Assembly: GCA_050789255.1 (NCBI GenBank)
Contig: JBOZRQ010000046.1
Span: 1-64,000 of the forward strand
DNA length: 64,000 nt
DNA from: JBOZRQ01 sp050789255
Lineage (GTDB): Bacteria; Bacillota; Sulfobacillia; Symbiobacteriales; Symbiobacteriaceae
Direction: 5' to 3'
The translations under genes and the position numbers were made by a program. Each line of letters opens with the position of its first letter. Position 1 is the first letter of the stretch. Positions 16,088 through 25,387 of this stretch are shown here, in pieces. A model generated the notes under the pieces. It made no database searches, was not told where the DNA came from, and was given only the letters and a program-made list of their open reading frames with translations.

Positions 16088-19000
16088 ATGCCCGCTGTGC
16101 CATCACACGACCGATCAGCGGCCGAACTCGCTCCTCGAAATGACGGAGCGGCGCCCGGCCCTTGGTCAGGAAGTAGGTTTCGCCCAGCCGGAGCCGGCTG
16201 CGCTCCAGATCGTTGAGATCCTTGGCGGTGTAGACCACCAGGGGTATCTCAAGCGCCTGGTCGCGCATGCCCTGGACCACGCCAAACCCGTCGAGTCCGG
16301 CCATGATCACCTCCAGCACGACCAGATCCGGGGCCTTCGTCCGGATGAGGCTCAGCGCTTCCCAGCCGTTGCGCGCCCGGAGCACTTCGACTCCCATGCG
16401 CTCGAACATGGTTACCAGCACCTGGGCGAGGTCTTCATCATTTTCCGCCACAAGGACCCGTGCAACCGCTGAGTCGCTGGATGCGGCCGGCAGCGAGACG
16501 AAAAAGGTGGAGCCGTTCTCCAGAGCGGACTCGGCCCAAATGCGGCCGCCGTGTTGCTGGACGATGCTGCGGCAGATGGCGAGGCCCAACCCGGTACCGC
16601 CTTTGGACCGGGAGTCGGAAGCGTCGACCTGTTGGAACCGTTCAAAGATGATCTCCAGCTTGTCAGCCGGGATCCCGCGACCCTGGTCGCGCACCTGAAA
16701 GATCAACTCGTCCTTGCGCTGCTCCGTGCTGATCCACACCGACGAGCCTTCGGGCGAGAACTTCACCGCATTGCTGAGCAGATTGGTGAGCGTCTGAATG
16801 ATCCTGTCCGGGTCCGCTATCAGCGGTATGGGCTGCGCCTCCACGTGGATGGTCACGTTGGCCTTCTCAGCCATCGCCCCAATCAGTTCGACCGACGCCG
16901 TCACCAGATCGTCGGCCCGGCAGCGTTTCTGCTCGATCGTCACCCGCCCGGACTCGATCCGTTCGATGTCCAGGATATCGTTGATCAGCCGGACAAGGCG
17001 CTCGGTGTTCTGCACAGCGATGTCGAGCATCCGCTGCCCCTTCTCTGGCATCACCCCGAGGTGGCCCCTCGCCAGCAGCCCCAGCGATCCCCGGATCGAC
17101 GTGAGAGGGGTGCGCAGCTCATGGCTGACCACCGAGACGAACTCATCCTTCAAGCGCTGGACCGCACGGCGCTCGGTAATATCCTGAAAGGTGACCACCG
17201 CGCCCACCACGGCGCCGCTCTCCCGAATCGGTGTGCTCAGGTACTCGACCGGTATAGCCCGCTCATCACTCGGACCGAAGCGCGCATCCAGCACGTGGCT
17301 GGTGGCGCCCTCCGTCAGCGCCCTGGCGATCGGGTCTTCGGCAGGCTCGTCGCTGGCACGAATCATCTCGTAGATCGACCGGCCTACGAGATCATCGACG
17401 CCGAGGATCCGCCTGGCTACAGGGTTGGCAAACGAGATCCGCCCGGTGAGATCGACGCCGCAGATGCCCTCGCCGGCGGACTGCAGGATCAGGTCGTTCT
17501 GGTGGCTGAGCCGCTCGAGGTCCTGGTGCGCCTCCGCGTGGGCGATCGCTAGCCCAAGCTGTGCCGCGACTGCGTTCAGGAAACCGGTCTCCTCCGCACT
17601 CCAGTTCCGCTGCTGCACGCACTCGTGGAAGGTGATGGCGGCCACTAGCTCCCCGTTCACTCGCACCGTAGCGCCCAGGAACGAGCGGACGCCCATCCCT
17701 CGCAGTGAGCTGCGGAACCCTTCTCCCTCGCCGTCTAGCCGCTCATCCTTCTCCACATCGGAGACCACGACAATCCCATGCGCATACGTAGCCAGGGTGG
17801 TTGAGGAGATGGGGACCACCAGGCTGACGCCAACGGGCGCTATCCCTTGGGCGACGTGCTCTGCCGCACAGGTGCAGTTCCCGCGTTCGTCGATCGTCCA
17901 GACGTGGCAGCGACTGGTGCCCATCACCTGTCCGAGCTCATCGACTGTGGCCTGGAGCATCGAACGCAGGTCGAGGGACTGGCGGATCGCTCCGCCGACC
18001 TGATCCACCAGCCGCAGTTGCCGAATCTGTCGCTGCAGGTCCGCTCGGGCGCCGCGCAGCTCTTGCAGGAGGCGCCGCTGCTGGTTAGCCACCCGCATGG
18101 CCAGCCAGGCGCCCAGCCCGATCACCGCCGAGATGAGCGTAACCCGGCCGAGCGCCTGCGAGGCCGGGGCTCCGGCCACCAGCGGATTGAGGCCGCTCAG
18201 CAGAATCACGGCCATGACCACTACGAGCATGCGGTGGCCGGCCCGGGCGCCCAGCGCCCACGTCGCTACGGGCGGGATCGCCATCAGCAGCACCGCCGTC
18301 GCCGTGCCTGCCATACTGCCCTGCCCCACCAGCAGAATGCCGATGCCGATGGCCAGCAGCACCATGTGCCCCGCAGCGTGCTGCTCGGCGGTCACGTAGC
18401 GCCGCACGGCCAAAGCCAGCAGGTTGATCGCACAGCACACCAGGACGAAGAGGTGAGTCAGCAACTGGTACTCGGTCTCTCTCGTACCAAACAGGGCGCT
18501 CACGGCCACCACGATCACCGACATGACCCAGGTCCAGGCCTCGAGGATCCGGCTCAGGGTCTCCGCGGTGGGCTGATCCAGGCTGAGCGCCGCAGGCCGG
18601 GTAACAGGGATCTCCAGCCAACGTTCGTTCACCAGGAGGCCCACCGCCAGCAGGCCCCAGGCGGGGCCCGTGAAAACTTTGGTCTGGAGGTAGTTGTAGG
18701 CCATAACCCCGGGTAGCACCGCACCCAGCACCTGCCGAAGGCGGGGCAAGCCCCTCATCGGAAGGAACAAGGCGGCGGCTCCAACCAGGCCCATCGCCCC
18801 GGCCCATGGCAAGGCGGGGCGGATCCAAGTGAATGAAGCGCTGCCGAAGAAGTCCGGGCGAGAGAGCATCAGGAGCCCCAGCGCGCCATTAAGAACGCCC
18901 ACCGCACCTACATGCAGGTCCGGCCCAGTCGTTCCGTGAGCACCCAGCGCTTCTGACGCTGCGGCTGCCAGCAGCCCGGTACACAGCGAGCCATAGATGC

Positions 19001-19298
19001 TAAGGCCGGCCCACGAGTTCACCTGCAAGGCATACAGCGTCAACCAGAGCAACGGGGCGATTGGGACGGCGTAGAGCAGCAATCTTACCCAGCGCTTGAG
19101 GGCGTATCGGCGCATGAGCAGCAACGTGACCCCACCGGCCATGCACAGGGCTGAGAGGTAGGGGAGGTAGGGCAGCAGCAGTGCGTAAACCGGCGCCCGG
19201 AACTGATCGGGGAATGCATAAGCGCTCAGCCCCCAATAGAGCTCCACGGACGCCAGGACCATCAACAACCGGCTGGTGCGAAAGTCTATGGTGGGCAA
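16086..19298 (-). CDS. Membrane-bound hybrid sensor kinase with degenerate receiver
   Basis: The 1070-residue protein reads: about ten membrane helices (1-410), coiled linker, GAF domain (about 435-590), PAS domain (about 600-715), HisKA with HELRTPL (His726), ATPase domain with NLLSNAVKF and GTGLGLAI (to about 950), and a C-terminal receiver (about 960-1065). In the receiver the acidic pocket (ENDED) and Lys (TAKD) are present, but the phospho-acceptor position reads VVLEVIMAG: Glu996 replaces Asp. The codon is GAG, so this is not a reading error of one degenerate base. The output partner is not encoded nearby. Confidence 0.88.
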   Translation of the reverse strand: MPTIDFRTSRLLMVLASVELYWGLSAYAFPDQFRAPVYALLLPYLPYLSALCMAGGVTLLLMRRYALKRWVRLLLYAVPIAPLLWLTLYALQVNSWAGLSIYGSLCTGLLAAAASEALGAHGTTGPDLHVGAVGVLNGALGLLMLSRPDFFGSASFTWIRPALPWAGAMGLVGAAALFLPMRGLPRLRQVLGAVLPGVMAYNYLQTKVFTGPAWGLLAVGLLVNERWLEIPVTRPAALSLDQPTAETLSRILEAWTWVMSVIVVAVSALFGTRETEYQLLTHLFVLVCCAINLLALAVRRYVTAEQHAAGHMVLLAIGIGILLVGQGSMAGTATAVLLMAIPPVATWALGARAGHRMLVVVMAVILLSGLNPLVAGAPASQALGRVTLISAVIGLGAWLAMRVANQQRRLLQELRGARADLQRQIRQLRLVDQVGGAIRQSLDLRSMLQATVDELGQVMGTSRCHVWTIDERGNCTCAAEHVAQGIAPVGVSLVVPISSTTLATYAHGIVVVSDVEKDERLDGEGEGFRSSLRGMGVRSFLGATVRVNGELVAAITFHECVQQRNWSAEETGFLNAVAAQLGLAIAHAEAHQDLERLSHQNDLILQSAGEGICGVDLTGRISFANPVARRILGVDDLVGRSIYEMIRASDEPAEDPIARALTEGATSHVLDARFGPSDERAIPVEYLSTPIRESGAVVGAVVTFQDITERRAVQRLKDEFVSVVSHELRTPLTSIRGSLGLLARGHLGVMPEKGQRMLDIAVQNTERLVRLINDILDIERIESGRVTIEQKRCRADDLVTASVELIGAMAEKANVTIHVEAQPIPLIADPDRIIQTLTNLLSNAVKFSPEGSSVWISTEQRKDELIFQVRDQGRGIPADKLEIIFERFQQVDASDSRSKGGTGLGLAICRSIVQQHGGRIWAESALENGSTFFVSLPAASSDSAVARVLVAENDEDLAQVLVTMFERMGVEVLRARNGWEALSLIRTKAPDLVVLEVIMAGLDGFGVVQGMRDQALEIPLVVYTAKDLNDLERSRLRLGETYFLTKGRAPLRHFEERVRPLIGRVMAQRA

Positions 19299-19410
19299 GG
19301 TTCTCTCTCCTCCGGCATCCTACGGATCAGGTCGACCAGATTCTACCTGGGTTTGGAAGTATTTTTCTACATATAATGTATTTCTTCCTGTTTACTTCGT
19401 GTAACGAATA
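19299..19410. other. Promoter region of the hybrid kinase
   Basis: This intergenic stretch is AT-rich near 19355-19395 (runs such as TTTTTCTACATATAATG), unusual for this GC-rich DNA. It probably holds the promoter for the minus-strand kinase. I see no clear operator. Confidence 0.35.
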
Positions 19411-19438
19411 AGGCCCGGGACCGCGTAGTCCCGGGCCT
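19411..19438. terminator. Hairpin terminator after the histidine phosphatase gene
   Basis: AGGCCCGGGAC and GTCCCGGGCCT make a perfect 11-bp stem with a six-base loop, 12 bases beyond the stop of the minus-strand gene at 19451. Confidence 0.75.
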
Positions 19439-19450
19439 CTGCTTGGTTGA

Positions 19451-20029
19451 TCAGGAAAGGTGGTTCACGTCCACCAGCCGCAGAATGCGAAAATCCTGGC
19501 CGGAGAACTCAAGGGTGGTAATCGCACAATTTGGGTAGTGCATACGGCCCGGGGCCATGGCCTCCAGGACATCATCGGCATAATGGTTGCGAAGCAGGTC
19601 AGTTACGATGCCCCCGTGGGTGGCTATGACGACCTCGGCCTCGGGCTCCGCCTGGGCCAGGTGGGTGAGATAGCGCCCGAGCCGCTCACCAGCGGACCGC
19701 GAGGAGTCCCCGTTCGGGGGGGTGAAGTCTCGGTCGAGACCGGTTCTGTCCCATAGCTTCACGTACTCTTCCGGGGTCTCCCCGGGTCGGTCGCCGTAGA
19801 TGAGCCGCTCCCGGACGGCGACCTCGATGACCGGCTCCAGGCCCAGGTACTGGCCGATGACGGCGGCGGTCTCCATGGTGCGCTTCAGGGGGCTCGCATA
19901 GAGGCGGTCGACCTTGCGGTCCGCCAGGCTCTGTCCGGTCAGGTGCGCTTGGCGCACCCCCAACTCTGATAGCCCCAAATCCCCAGAGCCCTGCGCCTTG
20001 TCTCCGTGTCTGATCAGGTGAACGATCAT
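19451..20029 (-). CDS. Histidine phosphatase family protein
   Basis: The 192-residue protein belongs to the phosphoglycerate-mutase-like branch. The catalytic LIRHGDK is at residues 5-11, the second Arg in YASPLKRTMETA near 45-56, the acid residue in VRERLIYGDRPG, and the second His in IATHGGIV near 137-144. It is short enough to be a phosphatase and not a glycolytic mutase. Soluble, single-gene unit with a terminator. Its substrate cannot be told from sequence. Confidence 0.85.
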   Translation of the reverse strand: MIVHLIRHGDKAQGSGDLGLSELGVRQAHLTGQSLADRKVDRLYASPLKRTMETAAVIGQYLGLEPVIEVAVRERLIYGDRPGETPEEYVKLWDRTGLDRDFTPPNGDSSRSAGERLGRYLTHLAQAEPEAEVVIATHGGIVTDLLRNHYADDVLEAMAPGRMHYPNCAITTLEFSGQDFRILRLVDVNHLS

Positions 20030-20337
20030 GAGAGTCCCCCATATCTGCGTAGATATTCACTGTGGTCACGAAATTTGTCGAACCACGTGGCAGGAATTTA
20101 GACAAAGTCCCGCTAATTCCTCTATTACATAGAAAAAGTGGTCGTAGATTCATTGTGTAATCACCAATTTCGGTGATATTATGTAACCTTTCCATTGGCC
20201 TTTTCACCACTGGTAGAGAAAGACGCCCGGTTTCGTGGAAAGGTCCGCTCTTCCGGCATGGCGGTGGGAACGTCGGCGTGGGTCCACAAAGCCGGTGCTC
20301 TCCCCAAACATAGCAACTGATTCACAGGGGGCAACGA
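20030..20337. promoter_or_regulatory. Divergent promoter region with palindrome
   Basis: The 308-bp gap between divergent genes is AT-rich and holds the inverted repeat AATCACC-N6-GGTGATATT (20159-20180), a likely operator or leader hairpin for the solute-binding gene. Nearby motifs such as ATTGTGTAATCACC could supply a promoter. I see no gene or other RNA element. Confidence 0.4.
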
Positions 20338-20340
20338 GTG

Positions 20341-21663
20341 ATGAATTGGCGCAAGGTTTTGGCCGGTGCGGCGACGACGGTGTTTGCCGCGTCCATCCTA
20401 GCAGGGTGCGGCACCACAAAGAAGGACCCCGCCCCTTCCACCCAGCAGCAGACGCAGACCCAGACCCCGAAGGAAAAGGTGACCATCGAGTTCTGGGGTT
20501 GGTGGTCGTCGGCTACCCGCAAGCCGACCATCGACAAGATCGTCAACAACTTCAACGAGAAGTACAAGGACCAGGGGATCGAGGCCAAGTACACCTTCGT
20601 GCCCTTCGGTGACCTTGACACTAAGCTGATGGCCTCCATCGCCGCCGGCAACCCGCCCGATGTGACCGCGATGACCGCGCTGCAGCGGGTGCCCTTCATG
20701 GCCCAGAAGAAGCTGGTCATGGACCTGAGCCAGTTTGGTGCCGACAGCCTGAAGGCCGAGTACCCGTCCCAGATTTGGGAAGGCATTCAGAACCAGGGCA
20801 AGCCCTACGCCATTCCCTGGTACGGCGACACCAAGTGGCTGTATATCAACAACAAGCACTTCAAGGACGCTGGCCTGGACCCCGTCAAGGACGCCCCCAA
20901 GACCTGGGACGACCTCTGGAAGCTCGCCGACAAGCTGGACAAGAAGGACGGCGGCAAGATCACTCGCATTGGGTTCTATCCGCTGGCCGGTAACTTCGGC
21001 GTGAACGGCTGGGTCTGGAACTCGGGCTCCGACTTCTTCGACGATCGCGGCTTCCCGATGATCAACAACGAGAAGAACCAGGCGACCATGACCTGGCTCA
21101 AGAAGTGGACCGATCGGTACGGCGCCGAGGCGATCGCCTCGTTCCAGGCCGGTGCCGCCGGCACGGGCAACACCTTCGCCACCGAGAAGTACTCCATGCT
21201 GATCGAGACCAACAGCTTCGAGAACGAGGTCAAGAAGGCCAACCCCAGCTTCGAGTGGACCATCGTTCCCGTGCCCACCCCCGACGGCAAGCAGCACAAC
21301 AAGTCCACCTACTCCGGCGCGTTCGCCGTCTCCGTGCCCATGGGCTCCCCGCACCCCAAGGAGGGCTATGAGTTCGCCAAGTACTGGGCGACCGAAGGCG
21401 CCATGATCTGGGCGGTCGAGCAGGACGGCTTCCTGTTCTGGAACAAGAACAGCACGCTGACCGGCGGCCGGTCTGCCATGATTGCGGAGTGGATGTCCAA
21501 GTACACCTCCACGATTCCCCTGCCGGTCCTGGCGCCCAACTACCTCGATGCCGTGACCGTCGCCAAGGACGACATCATGGCTGGCAAGAAGGACGTCAAG
21601 AAGGCCATGGACGACGCCCAGGGCGCCGTGGTCAAGATGGTCCAGGAGAACAGCAGCAAGTAA
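20341..21663 (+). CDS. Orphan ABC transporter substrate-binding lipoprotein
   Basis: The 440-residue family-1 solute-binding protein has a lipobox LAGC (Cys near 22), a Gln/Thr-rich linker, and EFWGWWSSATRK at the start of the binding fold. It differs clearly from the two glucose-type binding proteins in this window. ATG at 20341, preceded directly by an in-frame GTG; GGGGG lies nine bases before the ATG. No permease or ATPase genes adjoin it, and a terminator follows, so it must work with a transporter encoded elsewhere or act as a sensor. Confidence 0.85.
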   Translation: MNWRKVLAGAATTVFAASILAGCGTTKKDPAPSTQQQTQTQTPKEKVTIEFWGWWSSATRKPTIDKIVNNFNEKYKDQGIEAKYTFVPFGDLDTKLMASIAAGNPPDVTAMTALQRVPFMAQKKLVMDLSQFGADSLKAEYPSQIWEGIQNQGKPYAIPWYGDTKWLYINNKHFKDAGLDPVKDAPKTWDDLWKLADKLDKKDGGKITRIGFYPLAGNFGVNGWVWNSGSDFFDDRGFPMINNEKNQATMTWLKKWTDRYGAEAIASFQAGAAGTGNTFATEKYSMLIETNSFENEVKKANPSFEWTIVPVPTPDGKQHNKSTYSGAFAVSVPMGSPHPKEGYEFAKYWATEGAMIWAVEQDGFLFWNKNSTLTGGRSAMIAEWMSKYTSTIPLPVLAPNYLDAVTVAKDDIMAGKKDVKKAMDDAQGAVVKMVQENSSK

Positions 21664-21673
21664 AGCGCAAAGC

Positions 21674-21706
21674 AAGGGCGCCCCACCAGCCGGTGGGGCG
21701 CCCTTT
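21674..21706. terminator. Bidirectional terminator
   Basis: AAGGGCGCCCCACC and GGTGGGGCGCCCTTT form a 14-bp stem between two convergent genes. It resembles the hairpin at 16051-16087 in its GGGCGCCC core. Confidence 0.85.
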
Positions 21707-21720
21707 CATGCCCTCAGAAG

Positions 21721-22581
21721 CTATTGCAACCCAACCCGGGCGAGCACTCGGGTGATCTCCTCCTGGCCCCGGGCGTCCACCCGGATGCCGGGCGCCCGAA
21801 TCGCCGAGCAGCGAATCGCCCCACGCCGGCGCAGGACCTCCTTGCGGATCGCAAGGCCCACAGCGGCCTGCCCCTCGTAGCTAATGAGCGGCAGGTACTT
21901 GTAGAAGGTCTCCCGGGCCTGATCGACCCGGCCCTCCGAGAAGTCCTGGTAGATTGAGACCAGGATCTCGGTGTAGGCGAAGCCGGTCATGGTGCCCACG
22001 GCGCCCCGCTCCAGCTCCTGCAGGAAGTAGAGCCCGCCGAGGCCGCCAAAGATCTTGGCCTCGGGGTTCTTCTCCAGGATCCGGGAGAGCTTGTGCGGCA
22101 CCGGCGCCTCCTCCAGCTTGATCAGCGGCAGGCCAAGGCCCGCCAGGAAGGAGGGAGGCATGATCACCCCGGTGGTGACCGGCTCATCCTGCACCACCAC
22201 GGGCAGCTCGGTGGCAGCGCTCACCGTGCGGTAGAAGTCGGCCACAGCGTCCAGGTTGCGCAGGTTGGTGGGCGGGGCGACCATAATGCCCGCCGCCCCC
22301 AGCTCCGCCGCCTGGCGGGCCTTCTCAATCACCACGTAGGTGCCGGTGTGCGTCACGTTGATCACGACCGGGATGCGGCCGTCGACCTGCTTGAGCACGG
22401 TCTGGGCGACGAGGTCCCGCTCGGGGTCGGAGAGCTTGGAGACCTCGCCCATGATCCCGAGAATCGTCAGGCCGTAGGCCCCGGCCTTGATCTGGAACTC
22501 GACTAAGTTGCGGAGGCTCTCAGTGTCAACCCGCCCCTGTTCATCGAACGGGGTGGCAAGAATGTTGTAGACGCCGCGCAT
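21721..22581 (-). CDS. DapA-family lyase/aldolase with altered active site
   Basis: The 286-residue TIM-barrel protein belongs to the dihydrodipicolinate synthase/N-acetylneuraminate lyase family. The Schiff-base Lys is kept in LPLIKLEEA (about residue 160). The Tyr of the usual YNxP motif is Gln in VVVQDEP, and the TT of GTTGE is IM in GIMGEVS. A normal DapA reaction is therefore unlikely; an aldolase or dehydratase acting on a keto acid fits the operon better. The ATG at 22581 follows AGGAGGAAAG. It is the last gene of the TctABC operon. Confidence 0.82.
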   Translation of the reverse strand: MRGVYNILATPFDEQGRVDTESLRNLVEFQIKAGAYGLTILGIMGEVSKLSDPERDLVAQTVLKQVDGRIPVVINVTHTGTYVVIEKARQAAELGAAGIMVAPPTNLRNLDAVADFYRTVSAATELPVVVQDEPVTTGVIMPPSFLAGLGLPLIKLEEAPVPHKLSRILEKNPEAKIFGGLGGLYFLQELERGAVGTMTGFAYTEILVSIYQDFSEGRVDQARETFYKYLPLISYEGQAAVGLAIRKEVLRRRGAIRCSAIRAPGIRVDARGQEEITRVLARVGLQ

Positions 22582-22600
22582 GGTGGCCTTTCCTCCTGTC

Positions 22601-23389
22601 TTACAAGGACTTCGTGAGGCCGCCATCCACCAACAGGACCTGGCCCGTCACGTAGGTATTGGCCGGGGAACCCATAAACACGACCTGCTTTGCAAACTCC
22701 TCCGGCGTGCCGTAGCGCCCGAGGGCGATCTCCTTCTCGGTCTTCGCCACCTGCTCAGCCAGGCTGATGCCAGCCCGAGTGGCCCTGTCCACATCCATGG
22801 AGCGGACCCGGTCGGTCAGGATACGCCCGGGGGCGACGGTGTTGATCAGGATCCCGTAGGGGGCGAACTCCGTGGAGCAGGTCTTCACCAGGCCTTGGAG
22901 CCCCACCCGCAGCGTGTTGGAGAGCAGCAGGTTCGGGATCGGCTGCTTGACCGACGACGATGCCAGGTTGACGATGCGCCCGCACTTCGAGGCCTTCAGA
23001 TAGGGCAGGGCGGCCCGGATCAGCCGCACGACGGACATCAGGTTCAAATCGACGGCGCCCAGCCACTGGGCGTCGGTCAGCGTCTCGAAGGTGCCGGGCG
23101 GGGGGCCGCCGGCGTTCAGCACCAGGGAGTCAATGCCGCCGAACTCAGCGACGGCGGCCTGCACGAAGCGCTCGATGGCCGCCGGGTCGGTCACGTCCGC
23201 AGCGACTGCGAGGACCCGTGCCCCGGTCGCCTGGCGGATCTCCTCCGCGGTGGCCTCAATCGCCGCCTGGTCCCGGCTGGAGATCACCACGTGGGCGCCC
23301 TCCCGGGCATACTCCATCGCCGTGGCCTTCCCGAGCCCCTTGCTGGCGGCGGTCACCAGCGCTACCTTGCCTTTCAGTCCCAGATCCAT
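22601..23389 (-). CDS. Short-chain dehydrogenase/reductase with altered YxxxK motif
   Basis: The 262-residue Rossmann protein has the cofactor motif TAASKGLG (residues about 12-19), NAGGPPPG and the C-terminal VDGG. The active-site Ser is present in LASSS, but the usual YxxxK is SxxxR (SNTLR, residues about 157-161). This variant defines a subset of the family. It sits in the operon between the TctA gene and the lyase gene, so a role in converting the imported acid is inferred. Confidence 0.85.
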   Translation of the reverse strand: MDLGLKGKVALVTAASKGLGKATAMEYAREGAHVVISSRDQAAIEATAEEIRQATGARVLAVAADVTDPAAIERFVQAAVAEFGGIDSLVLNAGGPPPGTFETLTDAQWLGAVDLNLMSVVRLIRAALPYLKASKCGRIVNLASSSVKQPIPNLLLSNTLRVGLQGLVKTCSTEFAPYGILINTVAPGRILTDRVRSMDVDRATRAGISLAEQVAKTEKEIALGRYGTPEEFAKQVVFMGSPANTYVTGQVLLVDGGLTKSL

Positions 23390-23407
23390 AGCGGGGTTCC
23401 CTCCGAT

Positions 23408-24901
23408 TTAGGCCGCCTTGGTACCACGGCCCCACAGCTTCTTCCAGTCGATGCGGGGACCCACGATCATCGCCACGGTCAGCACCCAGAAGAGCACCGT
23501 GAAGGGCCGGGTCAGGAAGACGCTCCAGTCGTTATGCGAGAGCTGCAGGGCGGTGCGCAGGTTGCGCTCGGCCATCGGGCCGAGCACCAGGCCCATGATC
23601 AGGGGCGGGATCGGCATCTTGATGTAGTCCATCAGGTAACCGACGATACCGAAGACGATCATCATGAAGATGTCAAACAGGTTGCCGTTCACGGCGTAGG
23701 CGCCCGTGATGCAGAGCAGGCCGACAACCGGCAGCAGCTTGGCCAGGGGCACGCGGGTCACCTGGGCGAAGATTCGGGCGCCGAAGATGCCAATGATCAT
23801 CATGAAGAAGTTGGCGATCATCAGGGCGACGTAGATCGTGTAGACCAGGTCGGGCGAGTTCTTGTAGAGGAGCGGGCCGGGCTGGAGGCCCTGGATCATG
23901 AAGGCGCCGATCAGAAGGGCGGTCACCGTGTCGCCGGGGATGCCCAGGGTGAGCAGGGGAACAAGGTTGCCGCCGATGACGGCGTTGTTGGCGGCCTCGG
24001 AGGCAGCGATGCCCTCGGGGATGCCGGTGCCAAACTTCTCCGGGTGCTTGGACTGCTTCTGCTCGTAGTTGTAGGCCAGAATCGAGGCCATGGAGCCGCC
24101 GGTGGCGCCCGGCAGCACGCCGACCCACAGGCCGATCAGGGTGGCCCGCAGGGTCGCCGGCATGATCTGCTTGATGTCCTTGAGCGACAGCGCCATCTTG
24201 CCGACCTTTTCGACCAGCACCTCGCCCAGGTTGGTCCGCTGCACCTGGCGCAGCAGCTCAGCCACACCGAAGAGGCCGATCAGCACGGGAATGAACTCAA
24301 TGCCGCCCATGAGGCTGGACTGCCCGAAGATGAACCGGGGCACGCCGGTGATCGGGTCCATGCCCACGACGCCCAGCAGCAGGCCGATCAGGCCCGAGAA
24401 GACGCCGAAGAGCAGCTCATCGCCGGTCAGGTCGGAAACTGAGGCCAAGCCCCAAATGGCCACGGCGAACATCTCGGCCGGGCCGAACTTCAGCGCGACT
24501 TTGGAGATCGGCTGCGCCATGAGCACCAGGGCGAGAATGCCCAGGAAGCCACCCACGAAGGAGGACCAGGCGACAATGCCGATCGCACGGCCAGCCTCGC
24601 CCTTCTGAGCCATGGGGTACCCGTCCTTGACCGTCATGATGCCGGACGGGTTGCCCGGAATGCGCAGCAGCACGGCCGGGATGCCGACGCCGTACATGGT
24701 GCCGGTGTAGATGCCCAGCAGCATCGAAAGGCCCGCCGCCGGGGACATGCCGAAGGTGAACGGAACCAGGATGGCGATCGCCATGGTGGCCGTCAGGCCG
24801 GGGATCGACCCGACCAGAATGCCCGCCGCCACGCCGATGAAGTTCCAGAGCAGAATGTTGGGACTGAAGGCCTGCATCAGGCCGGACAGAAATGCATCCA
24901 T
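23408..24901 (-). CDS. tctA: Tripartite tricarboxylate transporter, large membrane subunit TctA
   Basis: The 497-residue protein has about 11-12 membrane helices and the TctA family signature GSIPGLTATMAIAILVPFTF near residues 30-50 and a second similar motif GVLPGATGGSMASILAY near 255-271. It forms the transport channel, energised by an ion gradient, and is fed by the binding protein TctC. The order in the operon is TctC, dehydrogenase, TctB, TctA. Confidence 0.93.
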   Translation of the reverse strand: MDAFLSGLMQAFSPNILLWNFIGVAAGILVGSIPGLTATMAIAILVPFTFGMSPAAGLSMLLGIYTGTMYGVGIPAVLLRIPGNPSGIMTVKDGYPMAQKGEAGRAIGIVAWSSFVGGFLGILALVLMAQPISKVALKFGPAEMFAVAIWGLASVSDLTGDELLFGVFSGLIGLLLGVVGMDPITGVPRFIFGQSSLMGGIEFIPVLIGLFGVAELLRQVQRTNLGEVLVEKVGKMALSLKDIKQIMPATLRATLIGLWVGVLPGATGGSMASILAYNYEQKQSKHPEKFGTGIPEGIAASEAANNAVIGGNLVPLLTLGIPGDTVTALLIGAFMIQGLQPGPLLYKNSPDLVYTIYVALMIANFFMMIIGIFGARIFAQVTRVPLAKLLPVVGLLCITGAYAVNGNLFDIFMMIVFGIVGYLMDYIKMPIPPLIMGLVLGPMAERNLRTALQLSHNDWSVFLTRPFTVLFWVLTVAMIVGPRIDWKKLWGRGTKAA

Positions 24902-24913
24902 CGTGTCTCCCCC

Positions 24914-25375
24914 TTACCCGAACAGGCTGCCGACCGGGAACTGCACCTTCAGCAGGTACGAGAATACGCCCATGACAACGCCGACCACGGCGGCAGCAAT
25001 GAGGAGCGCCTTCCACCAGGTGGTGTGGCGGAGCAGCATCAGCATGCCGAAGACAAACAGGAAGGCCATGAGGAAGAAGCCGAGGTAGGGGATGAGCAAG
25101 AAGTAGGCGATGATCATTGCCATGGCGAGGCTGGTGGGACCCAGCACCCGCAGGCCGCTGGCCTCGGGTTCCACCTTGCGGGCCCGCCAGAGCAGCAGCG
25201 CCCCGGTCAGCACCAGGCCGGCGCCCAGGAGCATCGGGAAGGTGTTGTTGGACAGGGTCTGGCCCGAGCTGCTCTGGGTGTCCCAGCCGGAGGCTTCCCA
25301 GTACGCCAGGCCACCAATGATGACCGAAATCAGCCCCACCCACAGGTGGCGATTCAGCCGAAACGACAGTTCCAT
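24914..25375 (-). CDS. tctB: Tripartite tricarboxylate transporter, small membrane subunit TctB
   Basis: The 153-residue protein has four predicted membrane helices and little sequence conservation, as usual for TctB. It lies 12 bases upstream of tctA, so the assignment rests on size, topology and position. It probably stabilises or helps TctA in the cytoplasmic membrane. Confidence 0.85.
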   Translation of the reverse strand: MELSFRLNRHLWVGLISVIIGGLAYWEASGWDTQSSSGQTLSNNTFPMLLGAGLVLTGALLLWRARKVEPEASGLRVLGPTSLAMAMIIAYFLLIPYLGFFLMAFLFVFGMLMLLRHTTWWKALLIAAAVVGVVMGVFSYLLKVQFPVGSLFG

Positions 25376-25387
25376 CGGAATCCTCCC

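Noticed and set aside
22580..24442. Plus-strand frame of 620 codons opposite the SDR and TctA genes
   Set aside because: The translation is His/Gly/Gln-rich with no domains, spans two real genes on the other strand and has no start signal. It is an antisense shadow.
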